DNA of 64,000 bases from Mytilisepta virgata (GCA_028015205.1 CM051517.1:56791455-56855454); one strand, 5' to 3'. Counted from the stretch's first letter, positions 9,575 to 22,753 are shown. Made by a program: numbers and translations. The notes: generated by a model not told the origin, from the letters alone.

Positions 9575-9900
9575 TTCCCGGGGGGGGGGGGGGTTACTTC
9601 CTATATTTTTAGTGGTACGAGTGTGCCGCAAAACAGGGTCGCTTTTCCATGCCCTGCTGGTTAGAACAGGGTCCCTTTTTCATGTCCTGCTGGTGAGAAC
9701 AGGGTCTTTTTTTAAACAAGGTATTTGTCTAGAACAGGATCGCTTATTTAACTGTTTAAGATACAGTCTAGAACAGGATCATTCCCGGTGCATATTCTGA
9801 GTGTGTCTAGAACATGGTATGTTTTTCAATATTTCTGTTTAGAACAGGGTATGTTTTTCAATGTTTTCTGGTTAGAACAGGGTATGATGTGGCAAGTGCT
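9575..9900. repeat. Poly-G tract (14 G) and degenerate agaacaggg repeats
   Basis: G run at 9580-9593, then at least six imperfect units carrying tagaacaggg/tagaacatgg at irregular 30-45 bp spacing. Past 9745 this is not shared with copy A. Similar debris occurs at 14030-14350. Confidence 0.65.
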
Positions 9901-11509
9901 GTCGGCACAGTTATACCCGAAAGGATAGTCAATAACCCCCCCGGGTGACAATTTTAAGCTTCTTTATACATTTCACAGATATTAAGCGAATCTCGCGATT
10001 TTTTTTTAACAAATCATATCAGATATTCTACTAAATACTTAAGATTTGAATCAATAAATACAGATAAAAAGCACTATATGACTTAACTTCATTTTTGCAG
10101 TTTGTGCGAGAAAAAGAGCAATATCTATGAATTAATTACCCTATGTGAACTGTACTTAGTTTATATATATTATGAAATAATTCTGTAAAGAAGACAAATT
10201 AAGAAAGATCAAACATGCTATATAAATCTACAACACTCATGACAATAGCATTATTATCATATAATTTGCAGGTGTGTGTACTACGGTGCATGTTACATGT
10301 CATGTTCACGTGAAAAATCAAACAAGTTATTATCGAAATGCACTTGAAACTGAACTGGACTTTCTAATGAGTCATTGCATCCCCTACTTGCACTTATGTA
10401 CTTTACCGATGAATACTTGTCTTTTTCTCTAGAGATATGTGAAACATAAAGAACTTTTAAATCAAATTCCTTATTTAAATTAGAATAAAATGTTTCGGTG
10501 TCATCCTGATTCTCCCTCTTTTAATTCCTTATAAAAAATATTCTAATTGGGGAATGTTGTAATAATACTTATAGTTCATTTCTAAAAAAGATTACCTGTA
10601 ACTTAGCTTTAATACTAGATACTTATAGTTCTTCAAGCCTTTAATCTCTTTAAATTAAATGAAAATTTTGCTATTTTAGAGATGGGTTTCAGCTTTTTGA
10701 ACTTCATATTTAGAGATGGGTTTTGGATTTTTGTGTCATATTTGAAATTATAAATATGCATTTTAGATTCAAAATTCATTTGAAAAGGGCGATAAATTAC
10801 TTGTTAAAATAAATCATTTACTTAAAATTCTCATTATTAACAAATTGTATTTGACTTCTGCATCTAGATGTAATTATAAACCTAATTTATGACACACAAG
10901 CTCATCCATATGTATAACTTTCATGGACTTAATTATAACACAAGAAATAGCTTTTCTAAAAAGCTGGCCGTTTCTTAGCTTTTTATTAATAAAGAGTCGA
11001 TTTTTTTTATGTTTTATTAAATGTTCGTAATGTCATCACATTAAACTTTCCCTTATTATATGTATTATTACTACCTTTCAATAGATATATTACTACATAG
11101 TTTTTTTTAAGTCTGTGTTTTGATGGCTTTTTTGGGCCGTCTTTTTTTACTAAAGTATATTCAAAGATTTTAATTTTTCAGCTCTTTCATATGAAAGACA
11201 AATCAGTGATCTACCCCTCGTTGGGTTAGCCAATCAGATCTATAGTTTTTCTTATTACAAAATAATGTTCTTAAACATGTATCTCGATATGTATTCAGTC
11301 AATGTGTCTATAAATAGACCAATATTTGTCTATTAATAGAATGCAGAATCACAGGTACGACGGTGTGAAACAGGCTTTTTAAAGCAACAAAAAGCGCCAA
11401 ATTAAGTTCTGTGTTTTATTAGACACCCAGCGATAGATTTAAATCTTTACTACGGTAAACTGAACAAATATTGTATGTTGTACAGCCCGTAACGATTTTC
11501 CCTAGTTCA
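9901..11509. other. AT-rich non-coding stretch
   Basis: No coding frame, structured repeat or recognisable element seen. Confidence 0.6.
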
Positions 11510-11716
11510 GGTGATGCTATCCCGTACTCATGTACGGAGTTGCATCCGCAGATCAGCTATTCCAGTTGATTGACCAATCAGAGGCCGTTGACCATGCATG
11601 CGTCCATCTCATGCTATTGGAGAGGCCAATCAGGAGACTTATTCAGGCTCTTTTTAACGACTGGTTCCCTCTGTTTAGCTTTTCATTACTTATCCCGTCT
11701 CGCATGCGAGACGGGA
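11510..11716. other. GC-richer island with two palindromes
   Basis: CCGTAC/GTACGG hairpin at about 11523-11538 and a perfect 24-bp palindrome (tcccgtctcgca and its complement) at 11693-11716, with two CCAAT-like boxes (ccaatca) between them. It could be a small mobile element, but no target duplication is evident. Confidence 0.4.
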
Positions 11717-12938
11717 ATAATGGAATTGCCTCTCAGAAATGTGAATATGAATATGAATATTGATATGATAAATATTGCAGATCCCATTTGTCTTCTACTG
11801 TCCAGTTTGGTCCTCTTTGTATTAGACATAAGTTTTAATCGATGTTCATAATATTGATAATAATATAACTCTGAATCTGTGAATCTTAATAATTCATTAA
11901 TTGAAGTAAGTGTCTTTGTGCATACAACATTTTTTTCTTTGCTTGCTGAAATCGAAATTTACTGAATTTGAATTCTTCTCACTCTTATCCAACAATATCA
12001 ATTGGAACTTCCTAAATAATCATTGTTTTATATTTTCAGTGAATTTTGTGATTGACTCCAAAAAAACTTTCATAATTAAAAAAATTATTGTCAACTAAAA
12101 AAAGACCTGAATCCAAATTTGTTAAAGAACACAAATTATCGTATAGGTATTTACAAAATATGAAATATAGTCTATAGCTGACTCGCCCACCATACTGGTA
12201 TTAAATTCAATTTTAGTGGTTTGAATAGAACAGACTATAGCATTGCATGGTCAGCGATTCCTTTGAAGTTTTAGTTTATGTAACTATTTGTTAATCGGGG
12301 TAATTGAAAGTGGGAGAATCAGGATTAAACCAAATGTTTCACCTTAAAAGAGTCAAATTTAGTACTGAGTCATACAAAAATGCATTATCATACTGTGAGT
12401 TGATAGTTTTAGAAACGCATTCTTTTTATTGCTTTACTGAAAGCGCCAAGATAACTGGGACATTTTTATCTTCCGAAACACCTGATGTCATTTCCGGGTT
12501 TTATTAAATGTTTACATAATCTTTACTTTTTGTTCTTATTGTTCTTGTTTTGTTTTGTTTTTTAATTACATTATATATGGTTGTATCTTTATAATATGCT
12601 TTTGGCGTGGCCAACAATGCGAGTGCGGCAGTAGCCCTTTCTAGAAACTCATTTCCGGTATCACGATTCTGACTCTAAAATTATACTTTGAAGCAAATAT
12701 ATTTCCCTTACTTTACTTACTTCCGTTTCCTGAGAACGAAAATTAGACCTCATCTGTGAATTTTCATCTTATGGACTTTTATCTTGATCTGATTGTTTAG
12801 TTTTTTTTCTGAAATTTTTAATATTATTCCAAATATATGGTTCCATCGAAATTAAGCAATCAAAGATAATAACTATATATTTGTTTTTAATTTTCAGAAA
12901 TTACGAATTTAAATAAAGTTTCTTGTATATATCTCCAG
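11717..12938. other. AT-rich non-coding stretch
   Basis: A short gaatat run at 11743-11765. No supported gene. Confidence 0.55.
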
Positions 12939-13027
12939 GAGAATATCAAGTGGAAAATCGGAGGAAATCCTGATTTGAACATCGGCACTCGATCATTATT
13001 GGAAGAAATAGACAGAAACGAAAGCAA
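12939..13027 (+). CDS. Possible orphan exon, unknown protein
   Basis: An 89-bp stretch lies between a good acceptor (pyrimidine-rich, ending tctccag) and a good donor (gcaa|gtaaga). One frame reads ENIKWKIGGNPDLNIG then TRSLLEEIDRNES, which has the balanced composition of real coding sequence, unlike its surroundings. If the donor is not used the frame meets TAA at 13029-13031, so it could be a terminal exon instead. The same frame then stays open to about 13298, lysine-rich. I do not recognise the family and no partner exon is visible nearby. It may be a lone exon of a large-intron gene, a relic, or chance. Confidence 0.3.
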
Positions 13028-13299
13028 GTAAGATCAAAATACAAAGACAAAGAACATTCCTGAAAACAGTAATACTGAGAAAAAGTCTATAAATACAAAA
13101 TTAACAGAAGAAAAAACAAAGTTAAATTTGGACAAGGTAATACAAAATCTAAAACGCTATAGCAATGAACGCTCTCACCAAAAACAAAGGAATGACATCA
13201 GGTGTGTATTTTTTTTGGAATCGATGGTCATGTACGTGATCTTCATGTCGGGATATCAATCTGCAAAAATTATAACTAATCTTTTCTACGACGGCTAAT

Positions 13300-14545
13300 G
13301 CTGAGATAGAATAATAGTTCTTTGTGTACATACATCAAATCAGTTACAAAATACAGGAAATGTGCTCATTAAGAACACACCTTCTAAATTTCGTTGACAG
13401 GTCATGATTTGAAACACAAAATATCACAGTTATACATGTAACAAGACGTGACAAAACTCGGCAACACATAACAAGCCCATCATAACTAATACACTGTAGA
13501 ATGCTTATGAAGTCACGAGTTATATAAATTGATAAATCTTAATTATTCCTTTTAATTTTAATAGAGGTTAAAAAATTGGATGGCAGAAACTGTGAAAGAT
13601 TTATAAGTCTGTGGCCTGAGGAATTTTATTATTGAAAAAAATGAAATTGAAATAAAAAATTAAAAATAAAAATTTGTAGATTTTAAAATATAAAACACTA
13701 AGAGATATAAACTCAAATATCTGCATCTGGTATGAAATACTTTGGATGCTTTACATTGCTTTAGGTGTGTTTTTATTAACATAACAACAATGTATCTTTA
13801 TCATTAAAATTCATTTTCAAGACAAATTAAACGTAATTTACTGTCGATAAATGAAAATTAAATTGATTTATGATAAGCAGAGGCACTAAAGTTTGAAACG
13901 AAGTTATAAATAATATAAAAAACAATCTGTTGCCTGCTAAATCTTCACATTTTGATTGATTGATTGAGTATTGATTTACCAAAAATTAGGAAAAAGGGGA
14001 GGGGGTAAGTCAGAATAATTTTAATAGTATGAATGTGTAACAGTAAAGGGTCATATTTTCTCGAATTTGCTGTCTAGAACAGGCCATAATTTCTGTACAA
14101 TTGTCCAGAACACGGCCATAACCTTAAGTGAATACTTTTAGTTTTATGCGTAAAATACGGAGGCAAATGATTAAGAAAATTGTTTCATTCTTCCCAATAT
14201 TTAGTCACATATACCTAATCCGCAACATACGCGGTTAAAAATTCTAGAAATTTAGTCTGGGACACGGTATGTTTTGTTGTTGGCTGTCGTGAACAGATTA
14301 TGTTTTTTTTGGTTTATACGCTTTTGCAAGGTAAATCGACACAAATACCCTGGTCAAGTGCCCTCCCCCAAGTGTGGTTTACGTCCAGTCGTGGCATTAT
14401 ATGCATCATGTTAGTGTGATATATGAATATGATCCCTGCTTTGTATTATTCTGACTCTTAGCTAATGTGCATTTGCTCTTAATCTTAGATTCCTTGTGCT
14501 TAGTTGAGAAGCAGCGAATACCAATTTTTAAGTCCTCGGGGTTTG
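13300..14545. other. AT-rich stretch with degenerate agaacagg debris
   Basis: At 14030-14350 there are decayed units (ctagaacagg, ccagaacacgg, gtgaacag) like those at 9740-9900. Nothing else is supported. Confidence 0.5.
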
Positions 14546-14595
14546 ACCTGGCCCGAGGTCAACTACGAGTCTTCCGGTGCTCGAGTCGAGTACAC

Positions 14596-14720
14596 TACAG
14601 CGAGACCACCGACTTCGACAAATTACGTCTCATCAGCAGCGTTCATGGTGGAAAATCTGAAAATAAACAAAAATGCTCTACAGCTGATTCAAATGTCAAA
14701 ATATCAAAACAGACGAAGTA
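14596..14720 (-). repeat. Decayed hammerhead-type repeat
   Basis: The minus strand has CTGATGA (14630-14636), a GAC...GUC stem II, then GAAG in place of GAAA. The downstream text around gtggaaaatc parallels the HH-repeat. Stem I is not clear. Probably a diverged, inactive relative. Confidence 0.4.
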
Positions 14721-15267
14721 AAAAAGGGAACAGAAATTAACAAAATTATAAACACAAAACGCAAGTAGATATTAATCGATTTATTGAATTCCATAATTAT
14801 ACTAAAGAAACCAAACTACAACAGATTCTATGTAGAAATTAAGGTAGACTTATTGAATGCTTTCTAAACAGTTTTTAGGAATAGGCCTATGTTGAAATCA
14901 GTCACCATGAAAACATGTCTGCAAATTTAAAGATATAAATAAATTTTATAGATATAATATTTATAAAGATAATAATAAAAACAAAATAGACGGAGCGGGT
15001 CAGAAACGACCCAATACATAACTCCAGTTAAAGGACAATGATAATTGAAATTATTAACATACTTAAATAAATCACAACAATGCTTCCAAAACAGACTTCT
15101 AGTTGACACCATTTGCATGATAAGTAATTTATAAATAGCAAGTAATGTTCCTTTCCAGTAATATAATATAATATTATTACATTGCATTTTTCAGATATAT
15201 GTCATGACAGTTTACACATTAAATATAAATAATAAACTTTGATATAAATTATATACACTAAAATTAT

Positions 15268-15523
15268 ATTTGATACCAATTTCGACGCACAAGATGTGCA
15301 CATTCATCCATTTACGTCTCACCAGTTGCATGTGCTGAAGGCCTCAAATGTTGAAAATCAAAACAACCATCCAAAAAATTTAAGAGAAAATTTAAAAATG
15401 CCAAAATGACTGAAGGGGTAAAGTCAAAACCATCTGAGGACAGAGCTACGCACGATAGAGATACTCCTTAGTTTTCAAAAATTTCATAATTTTGTAACAG
15501 TAAATTTTAAGTATCTATTTCGG
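15268..15523 (-). repeat. HH-repeat, minus-strand copy with mutated hammerhead
   Basis: The full body is present in reverse orientation to 1993-2265. Its hammerhead block (15281-15343) has CTGGTGA for CTGATGA and a disrupted GAAA, so it should be inactive. The outer text (ATTTTACTGTTACAAAATT type) matches the other copies. Confidence 0.7.
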
Positions 15524-15627
15524 GCTAGTACCGAAATACTAGCAACTGTTCTCATGGAAGAAAAAAAAATGTCAGAATGACAGCAATCCGATTAACCTTC
15601 ATTGTTGACTGAAGCCGCCGTCCGTTT

Positions 15628-15881
15628 ATACTCCCAAGTCAGGGTTTTGTATCCACGTTCGTTCCTACAAACCCTTGACATCACAAATTCATATTTTGCG
15701 GGTCAAACATATCGCCGCCTGGTGTCTGACCTAGAAATTCTACATACGATGCAAATGGATTCTCTTGTGACCTTGAGAAGAACCAATGAAAATCGTTCAC
15801 TTCCGACTCGCAAAATATGAATGTGTGATGTCAGGGGTTTGTCGGAAAAAACGTGGATACAAAACCCTGACTTGGGAGGAT
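15628..15881. mobile_element. Mutator-type MITE, 254 bp
   Basis: 77-bp terminal inverted repeats (15628-15704 and 15805-15881) match at about 70 of 77 positions, starting AT(A/C)CTCCCAAGTCAGGG. An exact 11-bp direct repeat gccgtccgttt flanks it (15617-15627, 15882-15892). Long TIRs plus 9-11 bp target duplications are the hallmark of Mutator-like elements. No transposase, so non-autonomous. Confidence 0.8.
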
Positions 15882-15892
15882 GCCGTCCGTTT

Positions 15893-18785
15893 GAATTTTT
15901 AAAGCTGTAGAATACAATTAAAAACGCTGTCATAAAAAAAATCGAACTTCTTTCGAAAACCTTATTGAAACAATCGCCAAAAATTGTTTCCGACCGAAAA
16001 TTAATAACATTTTTCTGTGCCGTTAGACGAAAATTAACATTACAATTAACTTATAGATTTACAAACAGACTTTTGGTGCAAGATCTAATACAAACTACAA
16101 TACACAACATAAGAACGAAATTTAAAAATTCATACCAGGTTAATAATTATGACAATGACTGAATTGAAATTATGATATAAATTAAATTCCATTACTGCAT
16201 TTCATAAGCCGCAAAAGGGAGGGGGTCAAATACATGTATGGTTACATGCATAATCTTATATAAACCCCTTAATGTACTGAATTAAACTCTTAAATTTAGA
16301 AAATATAAGATAATTCTCAATTAATAACTTGTAAAGGACTTTCTATAAATAACTCTTAAATAGCATCAGTGTTCTATTCATAGTTATCTTCAACAGTAAA
16401 AAATATTAATCTTTGGCCAAATACTATTCCAAACTTAAAAGCTTTCCTCTGATTGGTCATTCTAGATGTTGAATTTCGAATCTCGCATGATCCTTCTGAG
16501 CTTTCGTAGAAACGTCCTTAGGAACAAAATTAAAATACAAGACAAACTCGTGAGAATGCAACAGAACAGACAAATGCAACAAGGATACACGTATAACTAA
16601 AAGAAAACAAAAAATAAACTAAACAGAATTAGAACAAGAAAGCACAAAAAAAGTAAAGTGCTGAAAACGACAACAGAAACTCCGGAAGAGTAAGTATATC
16701 CTGCTCCGTTAACGGCACCCGCTACATTCACTAGAAACTCACTTTTGATCTTAACCAGCCATTTCTGTCTTGTTTTTATCTAGATTGTCTTAATGTTTTT
16801 TTTTTACAATATCTGAGATTTCAGAAAAAAATCAAAACGACAAGAAGAAAACAATGTATATTTCCTAGCAGTCAAACAAGACTAATTAGGATCAGTTCCT
16901 GACAGTTAAGACTGAACGTTTATCTTTATCTGTGCTGAACTAATCATAAACCACCCGGTATATTATCTTAGTTTAAACTTATTGTATTGTCAATTAACAA
17001 GACAAATTGATTGTTACCAGTTTTGCAAATTACAATGGACTCGGACCACAAATCTAAGCCCTACTTCTCCATATATAAAATACATAATTACAAATATTGA
17101 CAACATACAAGGCGAAAAAAAATGAAACTATCAGTTAACGGTAACAGTGTTGAGAGAAATATAGTCTTGAAAATTTGTCAGAATATGGAATTGGGTATAT
17201 TAAAAAAAGGGGGGGGGGATTTTTTTTTCCACGTTGAAAAAATCCAAAAGTGTCCAAAACGGTGTTGTCGCCTGAAACGTATTTTATTGTGTATTAAATA
17301 ACTTTGCGTCTAGAATAAATCTTTTGACTGAGAGAAAAAGAGGTATATTATTATCTTGTCCAATGTTCATTGGCTGCAAGACAACAAAATATGCTGATGC
17401 AGAAAATCAAGATAAAATGGAAATAAATAAGACCACAAAGACCACAATGGACGTTTATGATAAATAAGACCAGAATGGCCGTTGATGATTAAAAGTGTGT
17501 TACGACAAATTTCCAGTAGATAATATGTGGTGAATTGTCAATTCCAGGAAAAGTGAAATCTAATTGAAGATACCAAAAGCTTTTTTGTTCCAAAGCGTAT
17601 TTACTCGATCTTTTGAAACTCATCGCTTAAATTAATTTTTAAAGAGTATATTAAACTCTGGAAATAAACTGAGTGCTCATTTGATCGATATTCAATATAG
17701 AATTGACTCAACAGAACTACTTTGAATGCCATTAGATAACAGACCTACTAGGTCCAACAATAAAACATTCTTTTATTGTATATACACAAGAGTGTTCTGG
17801 GGTGTTTAAATATACAAACAAGGTTAGTAGAAAATACTGGTATTCACTCGTTGTACAAACAATATTTGCACTTGTATCAACATTTAGAATAACCTTAGAT
17901 GTCAGGAGTAGTGAAAAAGTGTCCAAAAGGGCAATATCCTCTTCTCTCCCCTCATTTCAGTGAACTTCACTTCCAGAAATACGAATATTAACAGGGAAAC
18001 AACAAGTGCATGGAAAACCCAATACATTTCATTATTCTCTGTTTTAATGTTCATTGCGTTTTCATGAGTATATGGATCTCTGCGTATTTGTGAGATAGAA
18101 ACTTCGTGTTTTCATTTAAATAAAAATTTTGGAATGCCGATATTAATAAGGACTGACCATACCCCTGCGATGTCGGAAGTTTATGCGATAGCAATTTCGC
18201 TCTTAACTAATCAAAGTCATAGATTAGAAATATGGGTATGTTATTGCTAAGAAAGAGGAATCAAAACGTACTTTTGAATTTTATCGAGTTCTTTAGTTTT
18301 AGATCAAGACTAATTTTAGAAGAGATTTTAACTGACTTCATTTGTGGAAACGACATATTTATAACTTTATTAAGGAATCCTTTGTTATGGAATATATATT
18401 GTAAGAAGAATAAAACAATCCTATGGCAATGAAAATGTTCATCGATCTTACCATCAAATGAAAGAACATGTCAGCAAAATATATTTATAAGAAAGATGAA
18501 ATACATATTTGATAAAGAAAACGCTGATGATAATCTTTTTTGGATTCAAAATAAAAATGAATAAATGCACGTTCCGCTTACCTTAGTGATCTCAATAACA
18601 TTTCAGAATATGTAAATCGTCAATACAGTGGAACAAAGGACAGAATTGTGAAATACAAATGCCTTCTAAGATAAGGAAATACGTAATAGTCTATAAACAA
18701 ACGACAAAATCCCTTTCAATTGCCACTTTGAGTAGCAGCAGCCTCTGTGTGTGCATAAGGATCTGAAATGAAAGAGGATCTTTTG
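15893..18785. other. AT-rich non-coding stretch
   Basis: A short G run at about 17209-17217. No coding frame above background and no structured repeat noted. Confidence 0.55.
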
Positions 18786-18789
18786 CAGA

Positions 18790-19340
18790 GGGATTGCCAT
18801 CATCAATTCTGCGTTTCAAAACATTTCATAGGGTAGTTTCAGACGGGACATTTTTTTTTAAAATTGGCGACTTAAAATCAAAGATAGCCTCTTCGTCCAA
18901 CCAGCACAAAATGTGGATCGCTTACACATGTTTTTCCATACATCTGTCCTGCCAAATTTGGTTAAATCTGCCTATGAGTTCCTGAGCAAGTGACAAAAAG
19001 TAATTTCCCAAAGAATTTCCATGGAAATTTTTAACAGCCGCTAGCAGGTGTCGTGTGAGGGACTGGATCTAAACCAAAAGTGGATCGTTCGTGGAGAGTA
19101 TTGTTGTTATCATTCTTGCAAAGCTTCAAAACATTTCACAGAGGAGAAGACTGACTAATAAAATTCAAAAATAGCCTCTGGCGATAAAACCAGAACCAAA
19201 GGTGGATAGTGCTTAGAGGTCCCCCCATATATTATTCTTACCTAGTCTGGTTACAATTGCCCAAGCAGTTTCAGAGGAGAAGATCAATATGTGAACAGTT
19301 TACGGACGACGGACAAAGACGACGGCCAGGTGAGATAACT
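18790..19340 (+). repeat. Degenerate modular dispersed repeat
   Basis: Modules recur in direct orientation: caaaacatttca at 18820s and 19120s, atagcctct at 18880s and 19170s, and aaccaaaagtggat/aaccaaaggtggat at 19070s and 19195. It ends in cagaggagaagatc and a gacgacgga-rich text that I associate with common molluscan repeats (from memory). Confidence 0.5.
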
Positions 19341-20262
19341 AGTAACTGAAATTTTGTATATGAAAAAAGTCAGACAAAATCCCGCTTTTCATGTTAACAG
19401 TTACAACTTTGTATGCATTTATAATTATTAATTGTATTTTATAATTAAATAATGTACCGTCAAAGATAAAATAATGACAATATTTATTTTAAAAGTGGAC
19501 TAGTACATACAGTATATTTTAACAATACAATTTTCTAGATTAAACATACAACTAAGCTTCCATTAGAAAACTTTCAAAAGTATGTCATATATAATAACTT
19601 TTGAAAATATGTACAATTTAAAAGTGTTCCTCTGTCCTTTATTTAACGTAAAAGTCACATTGAATATTCAACTAGATTTTTTGCTAATTAATATTCTATA
19701 TTTAGAAATAGTTCCAAATTTAGATCAAATACAACATTAATAATCTTCTTTAACATTTAAATGTGACTATGAATAAATGTACTAAGTGACCATGCCATTT
19801 TATTATGCAAGTATTTGGACTATAAATCAAAGAACATTACACAAAATGTACATAAAAGGGGGAAATGCAGAGATTTTGTAAACAAAAGGGTATTGGGATA
19901 TCCTCAAAGTATATGAGATAATATCACATACAGACGTAGGTATACCAAGCTTGATAACGAATCTTGTGCTTCCAATGACAGGTGATAAATAAATAAATAA
20001 TATATGAATACATACATAACTATCATTTGGCTGAAAAGCGTTTTGAATATCATGGTGACAATGCATCTTTTCATTTTCAATTTTCGAATACATCAAATTC
20101 TTGAAATATAATCTTTACATATAACTGAAAAAATTCCAAGCAAAGAGTCAAGGTGACCTTAAAACATATATATAAAGATGTACTTTCTGAACCTAGTGAG
20201 TATCCAATGTCCTTTGACGTGCTTGGTTTCACATTTATGGTCTTTCATGTTTTTAAATAATG
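19341..20262. other. AT-rich non-coding stretch
   Basis: No gene or structured repeat seen. Confidence 0.55.
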
Positions 20263-20263
20263 C

Positions 20264-20420
20264 TTTGCTTTACCCTTTTGGTCACATTGGGTTTTTTTTT
20301 AATTCGCTCTTCGACTTTTTGGATTATTGTTTTGGTTTTCAACATTGTAGGCCCTGAGCACAACTGATGAAATGTGCACATCTTGTTCATCAGAATTGGT
20401 ATTAACGAATTTATTGTTTC
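20264..20420 (+). repeat. HH-repeat, 5'-truncated copy with deleted stem II
   Basis: It aligns with the 3' half of the HH-repeat. CTGATGA (20364-20370) runs directly into the stem III text, so stem II and most of GAAA are gone. It cannot form a hammerhead. Confidence 0.7.
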
Positions 20421-20617
20421 AGCTATTGACACTTGTGCTCTTTCTTCATTGTTTGTGGGAAATAAATTGTCATTCAATAATGAAATTTGTAGGTAGTCAA
20501 ACAAATTGAAATAAATTTTTCGAAGCAATTTTATCAGACAAAATGATGTCCAATAATAAACATATATGTCATCTAATAAACACATATGTAACTTTCATCC
20601 TGTATACATAGTTACAC

Positions 20618-20990
20618 AAACTGCTTCGGTGGTCTCATCGTAGCATTCCCGCCCCGAGTGCGGAAGATCTTGGGTTCGATCCGCGGCCGGGTCAAAACAA
20701 AGACATTTAAATTAGTATACATATACATTTGCTGCTTCTCCGAAAAGGACGCGGCATCTAGGAGTAAAAGCAAAGGACTGGTCTGGATTGGAGTCAATAT
20801 AATGTGTCCGAGTGGGTTGATACATGTATGTCTTCCTGCGGACAGTTACCTCGTGAGCTAGCACGTTAAAAATCCAGCTCAGCGTGTCGGTCTAGTTCAA
20901 AGCAGAGATCCTATTCATATCATATTAATATGTTCTCGCCCTGATATGCACCTCGTGGTTGCTACTGGACGGTAAACAATAATTCATTAA
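20618..20990 (+). mobile_element. tRNA-derived SINE (family S2), copy a
   Basis: The tRNA-like head has A-box TGGTCTCATCGTAGC (20630-20644) and B-box GGGTTCGATCC (20672-20682), followed by a body with atgtgtccgagtgggttgat and gagctagcacgttaa. Shares head and body with 22754-23025 and, reversed, with 21505-21725. An intact tRNA cloverleaf is not formed. Confidence 0.75.
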
Positions 20991-21504
20991 TTCACCCTAG
21001 TTACACAAACACAAATGTACATCAAAAGTGTGATAAGAATGTCAAAGTCGGTTGTTTGGTTAAACTATACGAGAAACGAGCTAATGTTATACTGGACAAT
21101 ATTTAAAAATCAGCTCAACAGCCCCATATAATTTCTAATAACTTTTACCTGAGTAATATTTCTAATCATACAATAAACTTTCTATTTATTTTATATTTTA
21201 TGTTTATCATGACGTATATAGGCCTATTTTCAGCAATTACCGTCTCGAAAAGGTTGGAGAGACTAAACCTGACCACAGCTCTCTTCATGTACTCGACAAA
21301 AGCAGCTTTTATACGGATGAATGAATTACATGTACAATGTATTAGTTAACATGCAATGACAATTAGACAATTATTATATGCATTTCAGGACGGAAACATG
21401 AGTATGAACTAGATCGACACGATGAGCCGGATTTTTAAGCTTACAGCATAGTATAAATTTTCTATATCTAATATTAGTATCTTTGGATTGTTATTTTGAA
21501 ACTC

Positions 21505-21725
21505 CTTGGACCATGCCTCTGCATGGTGGACCCTAGGTCCTCAAGGGGTATTCGCCAACCCAGTCTGACACATTATTCTTCGCTAAATCCTTAATGCCGC
21601 GTGTTTGGCGGAGAGGCAGCCAATATCAGCTTTGAAGTCTTTGGTTTGACTCGACCTGGAATCTACCCCCCGACCTCTCGTACTCGAGGCTAGCGGGCTA
21701 CCACGAGACCACAAGGGCTGTCCAG
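21505..21725 (-). mobile_element. SINE S2, copy b, decayed
   Basis: The minus strand has the TGGTCTCGTGGTAGC head, a degraded B box (GGTAGATTCC), and the body text AATAATGTGTCAGACTGGGT. The plus-strand left end contains a gcatggtggaccctaggtcc block that resembles 49030-49055. Confidence 0.65.
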
Positions 21726-22753
21726 AATTCTGAGGTAGCTCCTCTCTAGACCTGGTTAAAGAACCTCTACTCTACTATAAATATTTTCTTATAATAAGAA
21801 TATATATTTTTAATTAAGTTCGGATCATAGATTACAGATTATATATTCTATTACAGTTCTTTTGTTTTGAATACTTCATATATATTTAAATTTAAATATC
21901 AGATAATATTGCAGATAATCAGATTATAGAAAATAGTAATTGTGATGAAGTAACAATGGAGTGATCATATTTGTACTATTTTTGGATAAAAGAACTATGT
22001 TTAGAATGACCTTAAACTAAAACAACTTAGAGTGCACACAACAGTTTTTCTTAGTACTTTTCAGGACGCCATGAATTAAAGGAACATACTCAAAAGATTG
22101 ATAGCTGGACAATTGGCTGTATCATATACCCATAGACAACCATATATCAAATAAAACATATTTCTTCAAGCTTTCACTGTATATACGTATTTTTTAAGGA
22201 ATTCTTTTCCAAATTCTTACCATTACAGAAAGATAACTGACAAAAAAACAGGCCTCCCCCTTCAAATATTTCAAAAAAACAGACCAACCTCGGAGCATTC
22301 TAGCAAGGATTCCTGCGTAATTTAGAGAACTGAGTATATGAGTTTTCCAAAGTACACATTCAACTAGTTTCAGCACATGTAGTTTTATGGTACATTCGCC
22401 GCCTTTTAAAATTGCTACATGAAGTGGTATAAAAATGTTGTGTTTTTACCTACCCTATTTTTGGATGTTTTCAGAGTAGTTAGTCTCCCATTAAAAAAAC
22501 TTTTCTGAAAAAAAAACTTTTTTGACATTTTATGCATTTTTTAAACTTAAAATAAAGCCAAGACTCTAATCTAAATAATGAAACCAAAAAACAATCAGAA
22601 ATCAATATCTAGAACTTATAAATAGAGGGAATTCCATACCTATGACATAATATATTTAGGGAAAAATCACTGGAATTTTATACGAAACTGTTGTTTGCAG
22701 TCTTAGAACACTTCTCCTCTAGTACAGTTACAGAGGAAATATGATCAATAACA
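21726..22753. other. AT-rich non-coding stretch
   Basis: No supported feature. Confidence 0.55.

Larger units (their letters stand above)
8592..9745. repeat. Segmental duplication, copy B, right part
   Basis: This continues the match to copy A (about 266-1349). Differences include a 9-bp deletion inside the SINE, an expanded 21-bp array and a shorter poly-G run. Confidence 0.85.

Noticed and set aside
18520..18545. CTGATGA text
   Set aside because: No stem II, GAAA or stem I complement. The same applies near 34144, where CTGATGA runs straight into AAATT.
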